NCBI GenBank assembly: GCA_963814975.1
Contig: CAWFFB010000014.1
Location: 186,001-250,000, forward strand
Length of the DNA: 64,000 nucleotides
Reading direction: 5' to 3'
DNA from: CAVUXJ01 sp963814975
GTDB taxonomy: Bacteria; Acidobacteriota; Vicinamibacteria; Vicinamibacterales; CAVVIG01
The notes beneath the pieces were generated by a model. That model was given only the letters and a program-made list of their open reading frames with translations, was not told the origin of the DNA and searched no databases. This document shows, piece after piece, positions 48,518 through 58,115 of this stretch (within the stretch, counting starts at the first letter, position 1; every line of letters begins with the position of its first letter). The position numbers and the translations under genes were made by a program.

Positions 48518-49497
48518 AATGTCGCGATCAATTCGTCCCGCGTCACGGTCGCCGGTCCAAACTTGCCGACGACGAGGCCGGCGGCGTGGTTCGCGAGCCC
48601 TGCCGCCTCGACAATCGAGGCACCCGCGGCCAGCGCCAGCGCGAGCGTCGCGACGACGGTGTCGCCCGCGCCGGTCACGTCGGAGACCTCGCGCGCCACG
48701 GCCGGCACGGCGCCTTCCGCTTCGCCGCTCGACAACCACATTCCGGCTTCGCCTCGCGTGATCAGCACGGCATCGCACTGCGTGCGGGTCCGGAAGTCGA
48801 GGGCTGCCAGCCGCGCCTCTTCGTCGGATCGGATGCGGCGGTGCGTGGCGGCTTCGGCCTCCTGCTGGTTCGGGGTGATGAGCGATGCGCCCGCGTAGAA
48901 CTGGAGATGCGGAATTTTCGGATCGACGAGCAGCGGCGCTCCCGGCCTCTTGAGCGACAGCAGCGCGCCCATCAGCGCCTTGGTCACCGTCCCCTTCAGA
49001 TAGTCCGAGACCAGCAGTACCTTTGCGTTCCCGCCGACGCGATTGATGCGATCGATCAATTGCTGCTCGACCTCGCTGTCGATATCCGAATCGCTTTCAT
49101 AATCGACGCGCGCGACCTGCTGATTGCGATCGGTGACGATTCGGACTTTTTCCACGGTCGGACGTCTCGGATCCTCGACCAGGCCTTGCGCATCGATGCC
49201 GGCGGCGGCGAGCTCGCTGCGCAGACGGGCGGCGGCCGCGTCGCCGCCGACGAGGCCAACCAGCGCGACCTGGGCGCCCAGCGCAGCCAGGTTGTGCGCG
49301 ACGTTGGCGGCGCCGCCGAGGCGGACGTGTTCGGCTTGAAACTGCACGACCGGCACCGGCGCTTCAGGAGAAATGCGCGACACCTTGCCGACGATGAAAC
49401 GATCGAGCATGACGTCGCCGGCCACCAGAACGGGCAAGCCGTGCAGGCGCGAGATCAGGCTGCGGGCACGCCGGGAGTCGAGCGGCGGCAGCGTCAC
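48514..49497 (-). CDS. D-glycero-beta-D-manno-heptose-7-phosphate kinase (RfaE domain I type)
   Basis: 327 residues of the PfkB/ribokinase family. Seen: LVAGDVMLDRFIVGKVSRIS, VRLGGAANVAHNLAALGAQV, VLLVSDYLKGTVT, ITPNQQEAEAATH and the catalytic and anion-hole motif DVTGAGDTVVATLALALAAG. It lacks the nucleotidyltransferase domain of HldE, so the adenylyltransferase is a separate protein. Product feeds ADP-heptose for the LPS core, downstream of GmhA. Its ATG overlaps the stop of the upstream ligase gene (ATGA). Confidence 0.9.
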   Translation of the reverse strand: MTLPPLDSRRARSLISRLHGLPVLVAGDVMLDRFIVGKVSRISPEAPVPVVQFQAEHVRLGGAANVAHNLAALGAQVALVGLVGGDAAAARLRSELAAAGIDAQGLVEDPRRPTVEKVRIVTDRNQQVARVDYESDSDIDSEVEQQLIDRINRVGGNAKVLLVSDYLKGTVTKALMGALLSLKRPGAPLLVDPKIPHLQFYAGASLITPNQQEAEAATHRRIRSDEEARLAALDFRTRTQCDAVLITRGEAGMWLSSGEAEGAVPAVAREVSDVTGAGDTVVATLALALAAGASIVEAAGLANHAAGLVVGKFGPATVTRDELIATF

Positions 49498-50691
49498 GGG
49501 CGCGCATCGGCGGGGGAGCGCGCCGCCGCGAACGGCAGCGTCACCAGCAGCAGCAGCATCATGAGGAACTCGGAGTCGCCGAAGTTGTACTCGAACATAC
49601 CGGCGGCGAGCATGGCGATCATCGCTGCCAGCGCGGCAGCCGCCAGCATCCGGTGTTGGCTCCTTCGAAACAGTCGCGTCAGATCGGTCAGCGCGACGGC
49701 CACGAACCAGATCCAGACCGCCAGCGCCGGCAGACCGCGTTCGGCGGCGATCTGCACCGGCACGTTGTGCAGATGCGGGTTGGTCTTCTGCACCGCGTCC
49801 GGATCGCGATACTCCGCGTACAAGGCTTCGACCATGTTCGGTCCGACGCCGACCAGCGGATGGGCGCGGATCATCTGCTCGCCTTCACGCAGCATCGCCA
49901 CGCGATCGCGGTTGGTCGGGTTGTTCCGGTCGAAGATCGACATGAAGCGCGCCGTAATCGCCGCGGGTGCGACGGCGAAAGAACGCGGCCGCAACGATCG
50001 GCAGGATGGCGACCAGCCGGAAATCCTTCAAGGTCAGCAGGAGCGCCGCCGCCGCGCAGGCGCCAACCCACGCGCTGCGCGTGAAGGTGAGGGCGACGGC
50101 GACGGCGAGCGCCGGCATGACGAGCGCCGCCCAGATGCGGTCCCGCTTGCCGAACAGGATGCGCGCCAGCGCGACGCCGATCACCAGCATCAGCAGTCCC
50201 GAGTAGGTCATGTAGTGCCCGAGCGTGCCGCGCGGCCTCAGCCCGAGCTGATCGTAGTGCAGGATCCCGTACTGAAAAATGCCGAACACGGCGCTGGCCG
50301 CTCCGACCGACACGATGACGGTCGTCAACGTGATGCCCCGATTGCCCCGGAGAAACCGGTAGGTGAGCGGCACGATCAGAAACAGGACCAGCTGTTTGGA
50401 GTCGGCGAAGCTGACGCGCGGCTGCGGCGAGAACGCGGCGGAGACCAGCGTCAGCCCGGCGAGGACGGCAAGCGGCCAGAAGAAGCGGGGCACCTCGATC
50501 CGTTCGCGGCGCCCGACGATCAGCGCGAGCCAGCAGGCGATGGCGATCGCGAGCAGCGACTGCGCGGCGGCGATCGAGAACTGCAGCGCGGCGGCGATGC
50601 CGAAGAGCGCCGCGATCCCTGCTTGTTCGAGGCGGCGGCGTCGGCGGCGTGGTCGTGCGCGGCGATCAGCGCTGGCGTCGGCATGGAGCAT
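49494..50691 (-). CDS. O-antigen ligase/polymerase-type membrane protein (one frameshift)
   Basis: About 400 residues, ten or more helices. ORF begins with Arg-rich RRRRRRLEQAGIAALFGIAA. Segments include FFWPLAVLAGLTLVSAAFSP, VFGIFQYGILHYD, the Wzy_C-type stretch RGTLGHYMTYSGLLMLVIGV and, after a shift near 49960, the periplasmic loop NRDRVAMLREGEQMIRAHPL VGVGPN (written in two parts) and NPHLHNVPVQIAAERGLPAL, which is the WaaL-like signature with conserved Arg and His. Transfers undecaprenyl-linked glycan to lipid A-core, or polymerises it. Sits between heptosyltransferase-like and heptose-kinase genes, coupled by overlaps. Confidence 0.82.
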
Positions 50692-50707
50692 CGACCAGCC
50701 GAGACGA

Positions 50708-51784
50708 TCATCTTAACGCTGTCAGCGCGCGCTCGGCGGCCTCGATCACCTGTTGCGGCTGGATCCAGGTCAGGCAGCGGAAGTCGCCCGGGCACGCACG
50801 ATCGCTGGTCGCACGGCCGGCACGGCGAGATCGGTGACCTCCACCGACTCGGCCGGCCAGAGGCGTCGCGCGCCACGGCGCCGACCGCGCCGGCAGCGTC
50901 GGACCGTACAAGCCGACGATCGGCACGTGGCTCGTCGCCGCGATGTGCATCGGCCCGCTGTCGCCGCCGATGTAGAGCGCCGCGCGATCGACCAGCGCGC
51001 GAAGTTCGGCGAGCGAGAACTCGCCGCAGGCGAGCACCCGGCCACGATCGTGACCGAGGAGCGTCCGCGGCCTCCGCGATGACGCGCTCGGCGGCCTCCC
51101 GCTCGGACGGTCCCGAGGTGACGACGACGCGGCGCATCGGATCGCGGCCGGCCAGCCCGGCGGCCACCGCGGCAAACGAGCCGACCGGCCAGCGCCGGAA
51201 CGGGTTGCCCGCGCTGACGTGCATCACGATCAGCCGATCGGCCATCGCGCACGCCCGCGCGCGCGAGCCGCTCCGCGACGACCGCTGGCCGCTCGATCGC
51301 CGAGTGGCATCTCGACGGGATACGCTCGCGGCGATCCGGCGGCCCGATGTCGAGCGCGGCGAGCAGGTCCCACTGGTTCTCCACCGAATGCCGCGGCCGC
51401 AGCTCGCGCGGGCGCGGCGACTCGCCGGGTGTACATCCAGCTGCGGCCGACAACTGTCGTAGCCGACGCGCACCGGCGCGCCGCTCAGCCAGGTGAGATC
51501 GAGGCGCGCGGGCCGCCGTGGAAATCGATGGCGAGGTCGTATGCGCGCCGCGCGCAGGCGGCGGATCGAGCGCCACCTCGGCGCGAAGCCGGCCGATGCC
51601 GCGCCGGACGCGGCGCGACGATCAGTTCGTCGATATTGGGATTGTGCTCGACGATCGGCGCCGCGGCCGGCTCGACGAGGTACGTGATGTGGGCCTCGGG
51701 AAAGCGCCGGCGGAGCGCGCGAACGGCCGGCGTCGTGAAGACGACGTCGCCGATCTCCCGCAGCCGGACCAGCAGGATCTTCAA
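50708..51784 (-). CDS. Glycosyltransferase family 9 (heptosyltransferase-like), several frameshifts
   Basis: TTG start at 51784 overlaps the stop of the Trm112-like gene (TTGA). The N-terminus KILLVRLREIGDVVFTTPAV RALRRRFPEA (two parts) is the standard GT9 start. Later pieces: HVSAGNPFRRWPVGSFAAVA and the second Rossmann domain with SLAELRALVDRAALYIGGDS GPMHIAA (two parts) and VPIVGLYGPT, the ADP-heptose-binding pattern. The frame shifts at least four times (near 51600, 51440, 51250, 51050). Adds heptose to the LPS inner core (family knowledge). Confidence 0.8.
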
Positions 51785-51951
51785 TCTTCGATTGTCGCCT
51801 CGTCGATGAGCATGACCGGGATGTCGTCCTTGATCGGATAGACGCGGTTGCAGGTGCCGCACTTGAGCGCGGTGCCGTTCTTGACGAGCGTGACCGGCGT
51901 CTTGCAGTTCGGGCAGGCGAGAATTTCGAGCAATTCCGGGTCAACGGCCAT
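51781..51951 (-). CDS. Trm112-like zinc-ribbon protein (56 residues)
   Basis: Translated by hand: begins MAVDPELLEILACPNCKTPV and ends IPVMLIDEATIED. Four Cys in two knuckles (CPNC and CGTC) form the zinc ribbon, and the ending PIKDDIPVMLIDEA is the family's usual end. Trm112/YcaR proteins activate methyltransferases in eukaryotes; bacterial copies often stand next to LPS or lipid A genes such as lpxK and kdsB. The stop TGA overlaps the TTG start of the glycosyltransferase. Too short for many gene callers. Confidence 0.88.
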   Translation of the reverse strand: MAVDPELLEILACPNCKTPVTLVKNGTALKCGTCNRVYPIKDDIPVMLIDEATIED

Positions 51952-51982
51952 GCGAGGGAATATATGACACCTCCCGGCTTTT

Positions 51983-51997
51983 GTGGAACAATTCCAC
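51983..51997. promoter_or_regulatory. 15-bp perfect palindrome between divergent operons
   Basis: GTGGAACAATTCCAC lies in the 49 bp gap between the Trm112-like gene and the TPR gene, 3 bp before the TPR ATG. It could be an operator for both operons or a small hairpin over the TPR start. Confidence 0.5.
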
Positions 51998-52000
51998 CGT

Positions 52001-54000
52001 ATGAAATCTCTGCTCGCACTCCTCTTCGCGCTCGCGGGCGCGTCGCTGGCCGCCGAAGCCGGGCAGCGCGGGCGGCAGCCCGCCGCCCCGGCTGTTCAGG
52101 CGCCGGATCGGGTCGCTGAAGCGTACGCGCAGTTCCTGCTCGCTCATCGCCTCGAGGACGAGGACGACATCGACGGGGCGATCGCCGCCTACAAGCGGGC
52201 GATGGCGCTCGATCCGGGAGCCGCGTCGATTGTCGCCGAGCTGGCGGACCTGTACATGCGGCAGAACCGCGCGGCGGACGCGATCGCGACGGCGGAGCAG
52301 GCGCTCAAGATCGCCCCGACAATCGCGAGCCCACCGCGTCCTCGGCACGATCTACGCCACCCTGGCGACCTCGTCTGCGCGAGCGCGCCACGCGGCAGGT
52401 GCAGCAGGAGAACCTCGCGCAGGCGATCGAGCATCTCGAAGCAGGCGGTCGCCGGTCCGGTGGGCCGCGCCGACGCGAACCTGCGCGCGATGCTCGCGCG
52501 GCTCTACGTCAGCAGCGGCGAGCTACGACAAGGCGATTCCGGTGCTCGCGGACCTGGTGAAGCAGGAGCCGGGCTGGCAGGACGGCGCCGCTGCTGCTCG
52601 TCGAGGCGTACTCGGCGGCCGGGCGGACGGCCGATGCCGTTCGGTGGCTCGAAGACGCCGTCTCCAGACGATCCGCAGCTCTATGGAACGCTCGGCGATT
52701 TCTACGGGCGGGAGCGGCGCTGGCAGGATGCGGCGGGGGCGTACGAGCAGGCGCTCGTCAAGCACGCCGCGCAGCTTCGATCTGAGAGTGCGCTACGCGT
52801 CGATGCTGCTGCAGCGTCGGCGACCAGGCGGCGTCGTGAAGGCGCGCGATGCGCTGCGCGAGGCGCTGGCGGCGCGCGGCACCGACGAGCGCGCGCTGTA
52901 TCTGTCTGGCGCAGGCCGAGCGTCGCGCCGGCGACCTCGACGCGGCGGAAGCCGCGGCGCGGCGGCTGATCGCCCAGAACAGCCGGAACCCGCGCGGCTA
53001 TTCAGCGCTCGCCGAGGCGCTCGAGGAACGGCGGCGGTATCAGGCCGTGGTCGACGCACTCGCCCCCGCGATGGCGACGTTCCGCTCGAGCGCCGAATCG
53101 GCGATCGCGTTGTCGATGCTGCTGCCGCATCTGGGCTTCGCGTATCAGCAGCTCGGACAGCACGACAAGGCGATCGTCGCGTTCGAGGAAGCGCGCAAGA
53201 TCTGCGCCGGCCGATCCGGTCGTCACCGGCTATCTGATTCAGGCGCAGATTGCGGCGAAGAATTACCGGGCCGCCGCCGAGCTGGCGCGAGCGGCGCGCG
53301 CCGATCGTCCCGACGATCTGCGGCTTGCGCGGCTCGAGGCGCAGGCGCTTCGTCAGACGGGCAGGGCCGATCAGGGCATCGCCCTGCTCGAAGGTCTCGC
53401 TGCAGCGGCTCGGCGACGATCCGCGAAGCTCACATCGCGCTCGCGCAGGTGTATGCAGAGGCGAATCGCGGCGCGCAGGCAGTGAAGCTGCTGCAGGAGG
53501 CGCAGGCGCAAGTTCCCCGCCGAGACCTCGGTCAGCTTCGAGCTCGGGGCGGTGCTCGAGAAGCAGAAGAGGTATGCGGAGGCGGAGGCCGTGTTTCGGC
53601 AGGTGCTCATGCGCGATCCGGAGCACGCGCCCGCGCTGAACTATCTCGGCTACATGCTGGCCGAACGCGGCGAGCGCCTGGACGAGTCGGTCGAGCTGAT
53701 CAAGCGCGCGCTCAAGTCCCGAGCCGGACAACGGCTCGTATCTCGACAGCCTGGGCTGGGCCTACTTCAAGGGCGGCAAGATCGATCTGGCGGAGGAGAA
53801 TCTGAAGCGCGCCGCCGATCAGCTTGCCACGAACTCGGTCGTCCAGGATCACTACGGTGACGTGCTCGTCAAGCTGCAGCGCTACGACGAGGCGATCGCC
53901 GCATGGACCCGTGCGCTCGCCGGCGACGGCGACTCGATCGATCGCGAGCGACATCGACAGGAAGATCCGGCTGGCCCGCCAGAAACTGCCGAAACGATGA
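52001..54000 (+). CDS. Exported tetratricopeptide-repeat protein (many frameshifts)
   Basis: About 665 residues pieced together. Signal peptide MKSLLALLFALAGASLAAEA. TPR units read AYAQFLLAHRLEDEDDIDGA IAAYKRAMALDPG (two parts), ASIVAELADLYMRQNRAADA IATAEQALKIAP, GFAYQQLGQHDKAIVAFEEA and EKQKRYAEAEAVFRQVLMRD PEHAPALNYLGYMLAERGER. The frame changes at least eight times between 52320 and 53960, and the final frame ends IDRKIRLARQKLPKR at 54000. Exported TPR proteins of this size help in assembly of outer-membrane or secretion complexes; role here is not known. Overlaps the lipoprotein gene by ATGA. Confidence 0.8.
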
Positions 54001-54848
54001 CGGCCTCCGCCCAGGGTGATCCTGAGCCGGCCGAAGGATCCAGGGGCACGCGGCGGCGCGCGGCCGTCGTGCTCACCGCGCTTCTCTCGACCGCATGCGG
54101 CGCGGCGTCCATGAAGCTGCCGTCGGCGGCGGGTGCGCCCGCCCCAGACGCGGCCGACGCCCTGAGCCAGGCCACGATGGCCTGCCGGATGGTGTCCTCG
54201 ATCACCGCGGAGGTTGGTGTCACCGGATCGATCAAGGGCCAGCGCCTGCGAGCACGGCTGATCGCCGGGCTGGCGGCACCCGCCTCGGCTCGTCTCGAAG
54301 CCTTCGCGTTCAGCCAGCAGGTGTTTATTCTTGCCGCCCGCGGGAACGACGCGACGCTCCTGCTGCCTCGCGACGGTCGCGCGCTCGAGCACGGGCAGCC
54401 GGGCGAGGTGCTGGAAGCCCTCACCGGTCTGCCGCTCGATGCGGCGGAGCTGCGTCTGACACTGACCGGGTGCGCCACATCCGGGGCGAGCGGGGCCTCA
54501 GGGCGCCAGATTGGCAACGACTGGCGTGTGGTGAGCGAGCAAGCCGCAGACATGTACTTGCGCCGCGATGCGCGCACGGCGCCGTGGCGGCTGGTGGCCG
54601 TCGTCCACCGCGAAGGCGGCCGCCCCGGGTGGCGTGCCGAATATCGCGACTTCGAAAACGGGCTGCCGCACACCATCCGGCTCGCCAGCACCGATTCCCG
54701 CCGGTTCGATCTGCGCCTTGCGCTCTCGCAGGTGGAGATCAACATGCCGATCGATCCGGCCGCGTTCGAGGTGAAGATCCCGCCGGCAACCCAGCCGATC
54801 ACGATCGCGGAGCTCCGGGACAGCGGTCCTCTGTCCGATGTGCGCTAG
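53997..54848 (+). CDS. Outer-membrane lipoprotein, LolB/DUF4292-like
   Basis: 283 residues with a lipobox in AVVLTALLSTACGAASM (LSTAC). The body is beta-rich: ITAEVGVTGSIKGQRLRARL, FAFSQQVFILAARGNDATLL, PGEVLEALTGLPLDAAELRL and VEINMPIDPAAFEVKIP. It is the place where LolB, the lipoprotein receptor, stands next to ispE in many bacteria, and the fold fits a LolA/LolB-like half-barrel. The substitution for true LolB is inferred from fold-like pattern and synteny only. Confidence 0.68.
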   Translation: MTASAQGDPEPAEGSRGTRRRAAVVLTALLSTACGAASMKLPSAAGAPAPDAADALSQATMACRMVSSITAEVGVTGSIKGQRLRARLIAGLAAPASARLEAFAFSQQVFILAARGNDATLLLPRDGRALEHGQPGEVLEALTGLPLDAAELRLTLTGCATSGASGASGRQIGNDWRVVSEQAADMYLRRDARTAPWRLVAVVHREGGRPGWRAEYRDFENGLPHTIRLASTDSRRFDLRLALSQVEINMPIDPAAFEVKIPPATQPITIAELRDSGPLSDVR

Positions 54849-54877
54849 TGTTCAGAGCGCCAGAAATTCGCTGACCT

Positions 54878-54950
54878 GTTCCGGGTCGGGCATCCCGGCT
54901 GGCGTTGCCTCTCTCTCACATACTCCCGGCATGCTCGGTCGCCGCGCTTC
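54878..54950. repeat. Dispersed intergenic repeat, copy upstream of ispE
   Basis: GGGCATCCCGGCTGGCGTTG, CTCTCACATACTCCCGG and ATGCTCGGTCGCCGCG match the 45413-45490 copy and, less well, 7230-7290. It starts 30 bp after the LolB-like stop and fills the region where ispE would be expected to begin. Confidence 0.7.
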
Positions 54951-55005
54951 GGAAAAACATGTCACCGAGTTTCCGACTCGGGAGATTCGCATCGCGCCTC
55001 CGTCG

Positions 55006-55932
55006 GTGATTGCCGCACCGAGGCTGTATCGACCGGCGGAGGCACGCGCGCGTCGGGGGGACACCGGTAAGGGGAAGCCCCGGGGGACGCCCGCCCTGCG
55101 TGTCCGAGCGTTCGCGAAGATCAATCTGGCACTCCGGGTTGTGGGCATGCGCGCCGATGGATATCACGAGCTCCTCACGACGTTTCAAAGCCTGACGCTG
55201 CACGACACCCTGACGTTCACGCGTGCCCGCGGCCCCTTTCAGATCGCGTGCGACGATCCGGCATGTCCGGTCGATCGCACGAACCTGGTCTGGCGAGCTG
55301 CCGACGCGATCTGGCGCGCCGCCGGCCGACCCGGCGAGCCGCGCGGCCTCCGGGTCCGCATCGAGAAGCGCATTCCCCTCGCCGCGGGACTCGGCGGGGG
55401 CAGTAGCGATGCCGCCGCCTCGCTGCGGGCGCTGCCCTCGCTCTGGAGCGTCGAGCTTGACGAGGATCGGCTGCGGCGCATCGCGGCGGGGCTCGGCGCC
55501 GACGTACCCTATTTTCTCCAGGGCGGCACCGCGCTTGGCGCCGAGCGCGGCGACGTGCTGTTCCCGTTGATCGACTGGCCCGCGTCCTGGATCGTCCTGC
55601 TCCTTCCGGATTTCGGCGTGAGCACCGTCGACGCATTCCGGTGGTTCGATCGGCAACGAGCACGAGCGGAAGGGGCGGCGAGGCGTGGAAACGATCTTGA
55701 GGCGCCAGTCGTCGCCCGGCACCCGGAAATCGGTGGGCTCGTCGAGGCATTACGCACGGTGGGGGCATCATATGGATCGATGTCGGGGAGCGGTTCAGCG
55801 GTGTTCGGAGTGTTCGGCGACCGGGAGTCGGCCGAGTCGGCGGCCGGCCGGCTGAAGAATCCGACCCGGCGCGCGCTGGTCACCCGCACGCTGGCGCGCG
55901 CCGAGTATCGACGCCTCGCCCGCCCGAGGTAA
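55006..55932 (+). CDS. ispE: 4-diphosphocytidyl-2-C-methyl-D-erythritol kinase
   Basis: Fourth enzyme of the MEP isoprenoid pathway (GHMP kinase family). ALRVRAFAKINLALRVVG is the usual N-terminus with the Lys and Asn of the substrate site; RADGYHELLTTFQSLTLHD, IPLAAGLGGGSSDAAASL (ATP loop) and GADVPYFLQGGTALG follow, and the C-terminus has ASYGSMSGSGSAVFG. The core starts at about residue 37 of the assumed GTG at 55006; no start codon lies directly ahead of ALRVRAF, and the longer frame from 54838 crosses the dispersed repeat, so the true start is uncertain. Confidence 0.9.
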   Translation: MIAAPRLYRPAEARARRGDTGKGKPRGTPALRVRAFAKINLALRVVGMRADGYHELLTTFQSLTLHDTLTFTRARGPFQIACDDPACPVDRTNLVWRAADAIWRAAGRPGEPRGLRVRIEKRIPLAAGLGGGSSDAAASLRALPSLWSVELDEDRLRRIAAGLGADVPYFLQGGTALGAERGDVLFPLIDWPASWIVLLLPDFGVSTVDAFRWFDRQRARAEGAARRGNDLEAPVVARHPEIGGLVEALRTVGASYGSMSGSGSAVFGVFGDRESAESAAGRLKNPTRRALVTRTLARAEYRRLARPR

Positions 55933-55998
55933 CAGGCGTCGCAGCGGCTCCTTGGTCCTGGTCCGACCTCGCTCTTTATCTGTCGACAAACACGCCAC

Positions 55999-56026
55999 TT
56001 GCCGCAGAATCAACCCATCGTATACA
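55999..56026 (+). promoter_or_regulatory. Candidate promoter for tRNA-Gln and prs
   Basis: TTGCCG (55999-56004), 16-base spacer, TATACA (56021-56026). The following 180 bases lead to the tRNA. Nothing else in the 279 bp gap after ispE looks coding. Confidence 0.5.
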
Positions 56027-56211
56027 CTTACCGTTTGCGCCACGCGGCGACGGCCACTCCTGACGTCAGCCTCTTCCAATTCCGCGAGGTATCAGACGCG
56101 ACTGCGGTACGGCCGATGTGCTGCGGACCGGTCGCCGGGCGCCTGCAACGCGCGACCGCTCCGGAGTTTCAGGGGGGCGCGAGCGGAAGCGGGGCTCCGG
56201 GGGGACGATGA

Positions 56212-56286
56212 TGGGGCGTGGCCAAGCGGTAAGGCGCGGGACTTTGGATCCCGTATTCGAAGGTTCGAATCCTTCCGCCCCAGCCA
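56212..56286 (+). tRNA. tRNA-Gln (anticodon TTG)
   Basis: Acceptor TGGGGCG pairs with CGCCCCA, followed by G and an encoded CCA (56284-56286). Anticodon stem CGGGA/TCCCG encloses CTTTGGA, giving anticodon TTG. T-arm AAGG-TTCGAAT-CCTT is standard, D-arm contains AAGCGGTAAGGC. Only 19 bases before the prs ATG, so tRNA and prs are one transcript cut by RNase P/Z. Confidence 0.95.
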
Positions 56287-56305
56287 ATTCCGCGAGGCGG
56301 TGCGG

Positions 56306-57283
56306 ATGAGTGATCCCTTCATGGCAACCGGTTTCGGCGAGCTGAAGATTTTTACCGGGAGCGCCCATCCCGAGCTGACCAGGGAGATTGCGTCGGTTCT
56401 TGGCGTGCAGACGGGGCAGGCGCGGCTCCGCCGTTTTCCGGACACGGAGGTCTCGTTTCAGATCGACGAGAATATCCGCGGCACCGATGTGTTCGTCGTG
56501 CAGCCGACCTGCGCCAACGGCACGGTGTCTGTCGATCAGCATCTGGTCGAGCTGATGATCATGATCGATGCGTTCCGCCGGTCATCGGCGGCGCGGATTA
56601 CCGCGGTGGTGCCGTATTACGGCTACGCGCGCCAGGACCGGAAGGACAAGCCGCGCGTGCCGATCTCGGCCAAGCTCGTGGCGAATGTGCTGAGCGCCGC
56701 GGGCACCCACCGGGTGCTCACGATGGATCTGCACAAGGCGCAGATCCAGGGGTTCTTTGACATTCCGGTCGATCATCTGTTCGCAGCGCCGGTCATCATC
56801 GAGTATCTGGCGCGGCTCGACTCGCCCAAGCTCACGCTCGTCGCCCCCGATGCCGGCGGCGCCGAGCGCGCGCGCGCGTATGCGAAGCGGCTCGACGGCG
56901 AGCTTGCCGTCATCGATAAGCGGCGAATCGACGACGGCACGGCGGAGGTGATGAACGTGATCGGCGACGTCGAAGGCCGCACCTGCATCATCCAGGACGA
57001 TATTGTCGATACGGCGGGGACGATCACCAAGGCGGCGATGGCGCTCAAGGACAACGGCGCGGCGCGCGTGCTCGCCTGCGCCGTCCACGGAGTGCTGTCG
57101 GGGCCGGCGATCGACCGCATCGAGAAGTCGCCCATCGACAAGATGATCGTGACGAACACGATCCCGCAATCGAAGGCGAGCGCCGCGTGCAGCAAGATCG
57201 TCGTGCTCTCGGTTGCCCGGCTCCTGGCCCAGGCAATCAAGAGCATTCACGAAGAGACGTCGGTGTCGTCGTTGTTCGTATAG
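56306..57283 (+). CDS. prs: Ribose-phosphate pyrophosphokinase
   Basis: 325 residues. Makes PRPP from ribose 5-phosphate and ATP for nucleotides, His and Trp. LRRFPDTEVSFQIDENIRGT, VVPYYGYARQDRKDKPRVPI, the class I signature VLTMDLHKAQIQGFFDIPVD and the PRPP loop DDIVDTAGTITKAAMALK are present. Start MSDPFMATGFGELKIFTGSA chosen by length and the tRNA upstream. Frame intact. Confidence 0.96.
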   Translation: MSDPFMATGFGELKIFTGSAHPELTREIASVLGVQTGQARLRRFPDTEVSFQIDENIRGTDVFVVQPTCANGTVSVDQHLVELMIMIDAFRRSSAARITAVVPYYGYARQDRKDKPRVPISAKLVANVLSAAGTHRVLTMDLHKAQIQGFFDIPVDHLFAAPVIIEYLARLDSPKLTLVAPDAGGAERARAYAKRLDGELAVIDKRRIDDGTAEVMNVIGDVEGRTCIIQDDIVDTAGTITKAAMALKDNGAARVLACAVHGVLSGPAIDRIEKSPIDKMIVTNTIPQSKASAACSKIVVLSVARLLAQAIKSIHEETSVSSLFV

Positions 57284-57299
57284 CTCGCGGCTGGGCAAA

Positions 57300-57345
57300 C
57301 AGGCTGATAGCCGAGAGCGCTGAAAACTGAAGCTGAGAGCCGAAA
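57300..57345. repeat. Intergenic word repeat, GCTGAGAGCC family, between prs and rplY
   Basis: GGCTGATAGCCGAGAGC, GCTGAAAACTG and GCTGAGAGCCGAAAGAG are loosely tandem words of the same family as 27278-27336 and 59633-59684. Confidence 0.55.
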
Positions 57346-57366
57346 GAGAACTGCGAGGATCAAGTT

Positions 57367-58056
57367 ATGGATACCACCCTGGAAGCGGTTGCACGCGACA
57401 CATTCGGGAAGAACGAGGCGCGGCGCACGCGCCGCCAGGGGATGGTGCCTGCGGTGCTGTACGGCGCGTCCTCGGACGGGCAGCAGAAGACAGAAGCGAC
57501 GCCGATCGCCGTCAACCCGAAGGCGCTCCTCAAGATCCTGCATTCGGAGTCCGGCGCGAACACGCTGATCTCTCTGAAGCTGGCAGGGGCCGGCGCGCGC
57601 GTGCTCGTCAAGGATTATCAGCTCGACCCGGTCACACGCCGGGTGCTGCACGCGGATTTCTATCGCGTGGCCATGGATCGCGCGCTGCAGGTGACGATTC
57701 CGGTGATCGTGAAGGGCGAGCCGAAGGGCGTCAAGCAGCAGGGCGGCGTGCTCGAGTTCATCCGGCGCGAGATCGAGATCGAGTGCCTGCCGGGCGACAT
57801 CCCGGAGCACGTCGAGATCGACGTCACCGAGCTCATGCTGCACCAGGGCCTCCGCGTCCGGGAGATCGCGACGGATCCGAAATGGAAACCGGTCAGCGAC
57901 CCCGACATGATGCTCGTGCACGTCATCATGCCGAAGGCCGAGGAGGTCGCGGCGCCGGCCGAGGCGGTCGCGGCACCGGCTGTCGCGGCGGAGCCCGAGG
58001 TCATCAAGAAGGGCAAGAAGGACGAGGACGACGAGAAAGACGAGAAGAAGAAGTAG
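57367..58056 (+). CDS. rplY: 50S ribosomal protein L25 (general stress protein Ctc type)
   Basis: 229 residues, the long Ctc form. N-terminal RNA-binding domain: ARRTRRQGMVPAVLYGA, VLVKDYQLDPVTRRVLHADF YRV (two parts); C-terminal extension: GDIPEHVEIDVTELMLHQGL and an acidic/basic tail EEVAAPAEAVAAPAVAAEPE with KKGKKDEDDEKDEKKK. Binds 5S rRNA. The charged Ala/Glu/Lys tail is common in Ctc proteins. Sits between prs and pth, a widespread order. Confidence 0.94.
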   Translation: MDTTLEAVARDTFGKNEARRTRRQGMVPAVLYGASSDGQQKTEATPIAVNPKALLKILHSESGANTLISLKLAGAGARVLVKDYQLDPVTRRVLHADFYRVAMDRALQVTIPVIVKGEPKGVKQQGGVLEFIRREIEIECLPGDIPEHVEIDVTELMLHQGLRVREIATDPKWKPVSDPDMMLVHVIMPKAEEVAAPAEAVAAPAVAAEPEVIKKGKKDEDDEKDEKKK

Positions 58057-58115
58057 GCCATCCCGCACCGCTCAATGCAGAGGGTGGGATCATCTCAGGC
58101 TCGTCGGTCGGTGTG

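Noticed and set aside
48586..51462. Plus-strand 958-codon frame
   Set aside because: Antisense to the heptose kinase, ligase and glycosyltransferase; no domain, no ribosome site, unusual Arg/Ala composition.
56212..56286. Prophage or island attachment site at tRNA-Gln
   Set aside because: No integrase, no partial duplicate of the tRNA 3' end seen, and flanking genes are housekeeping in conserved order.
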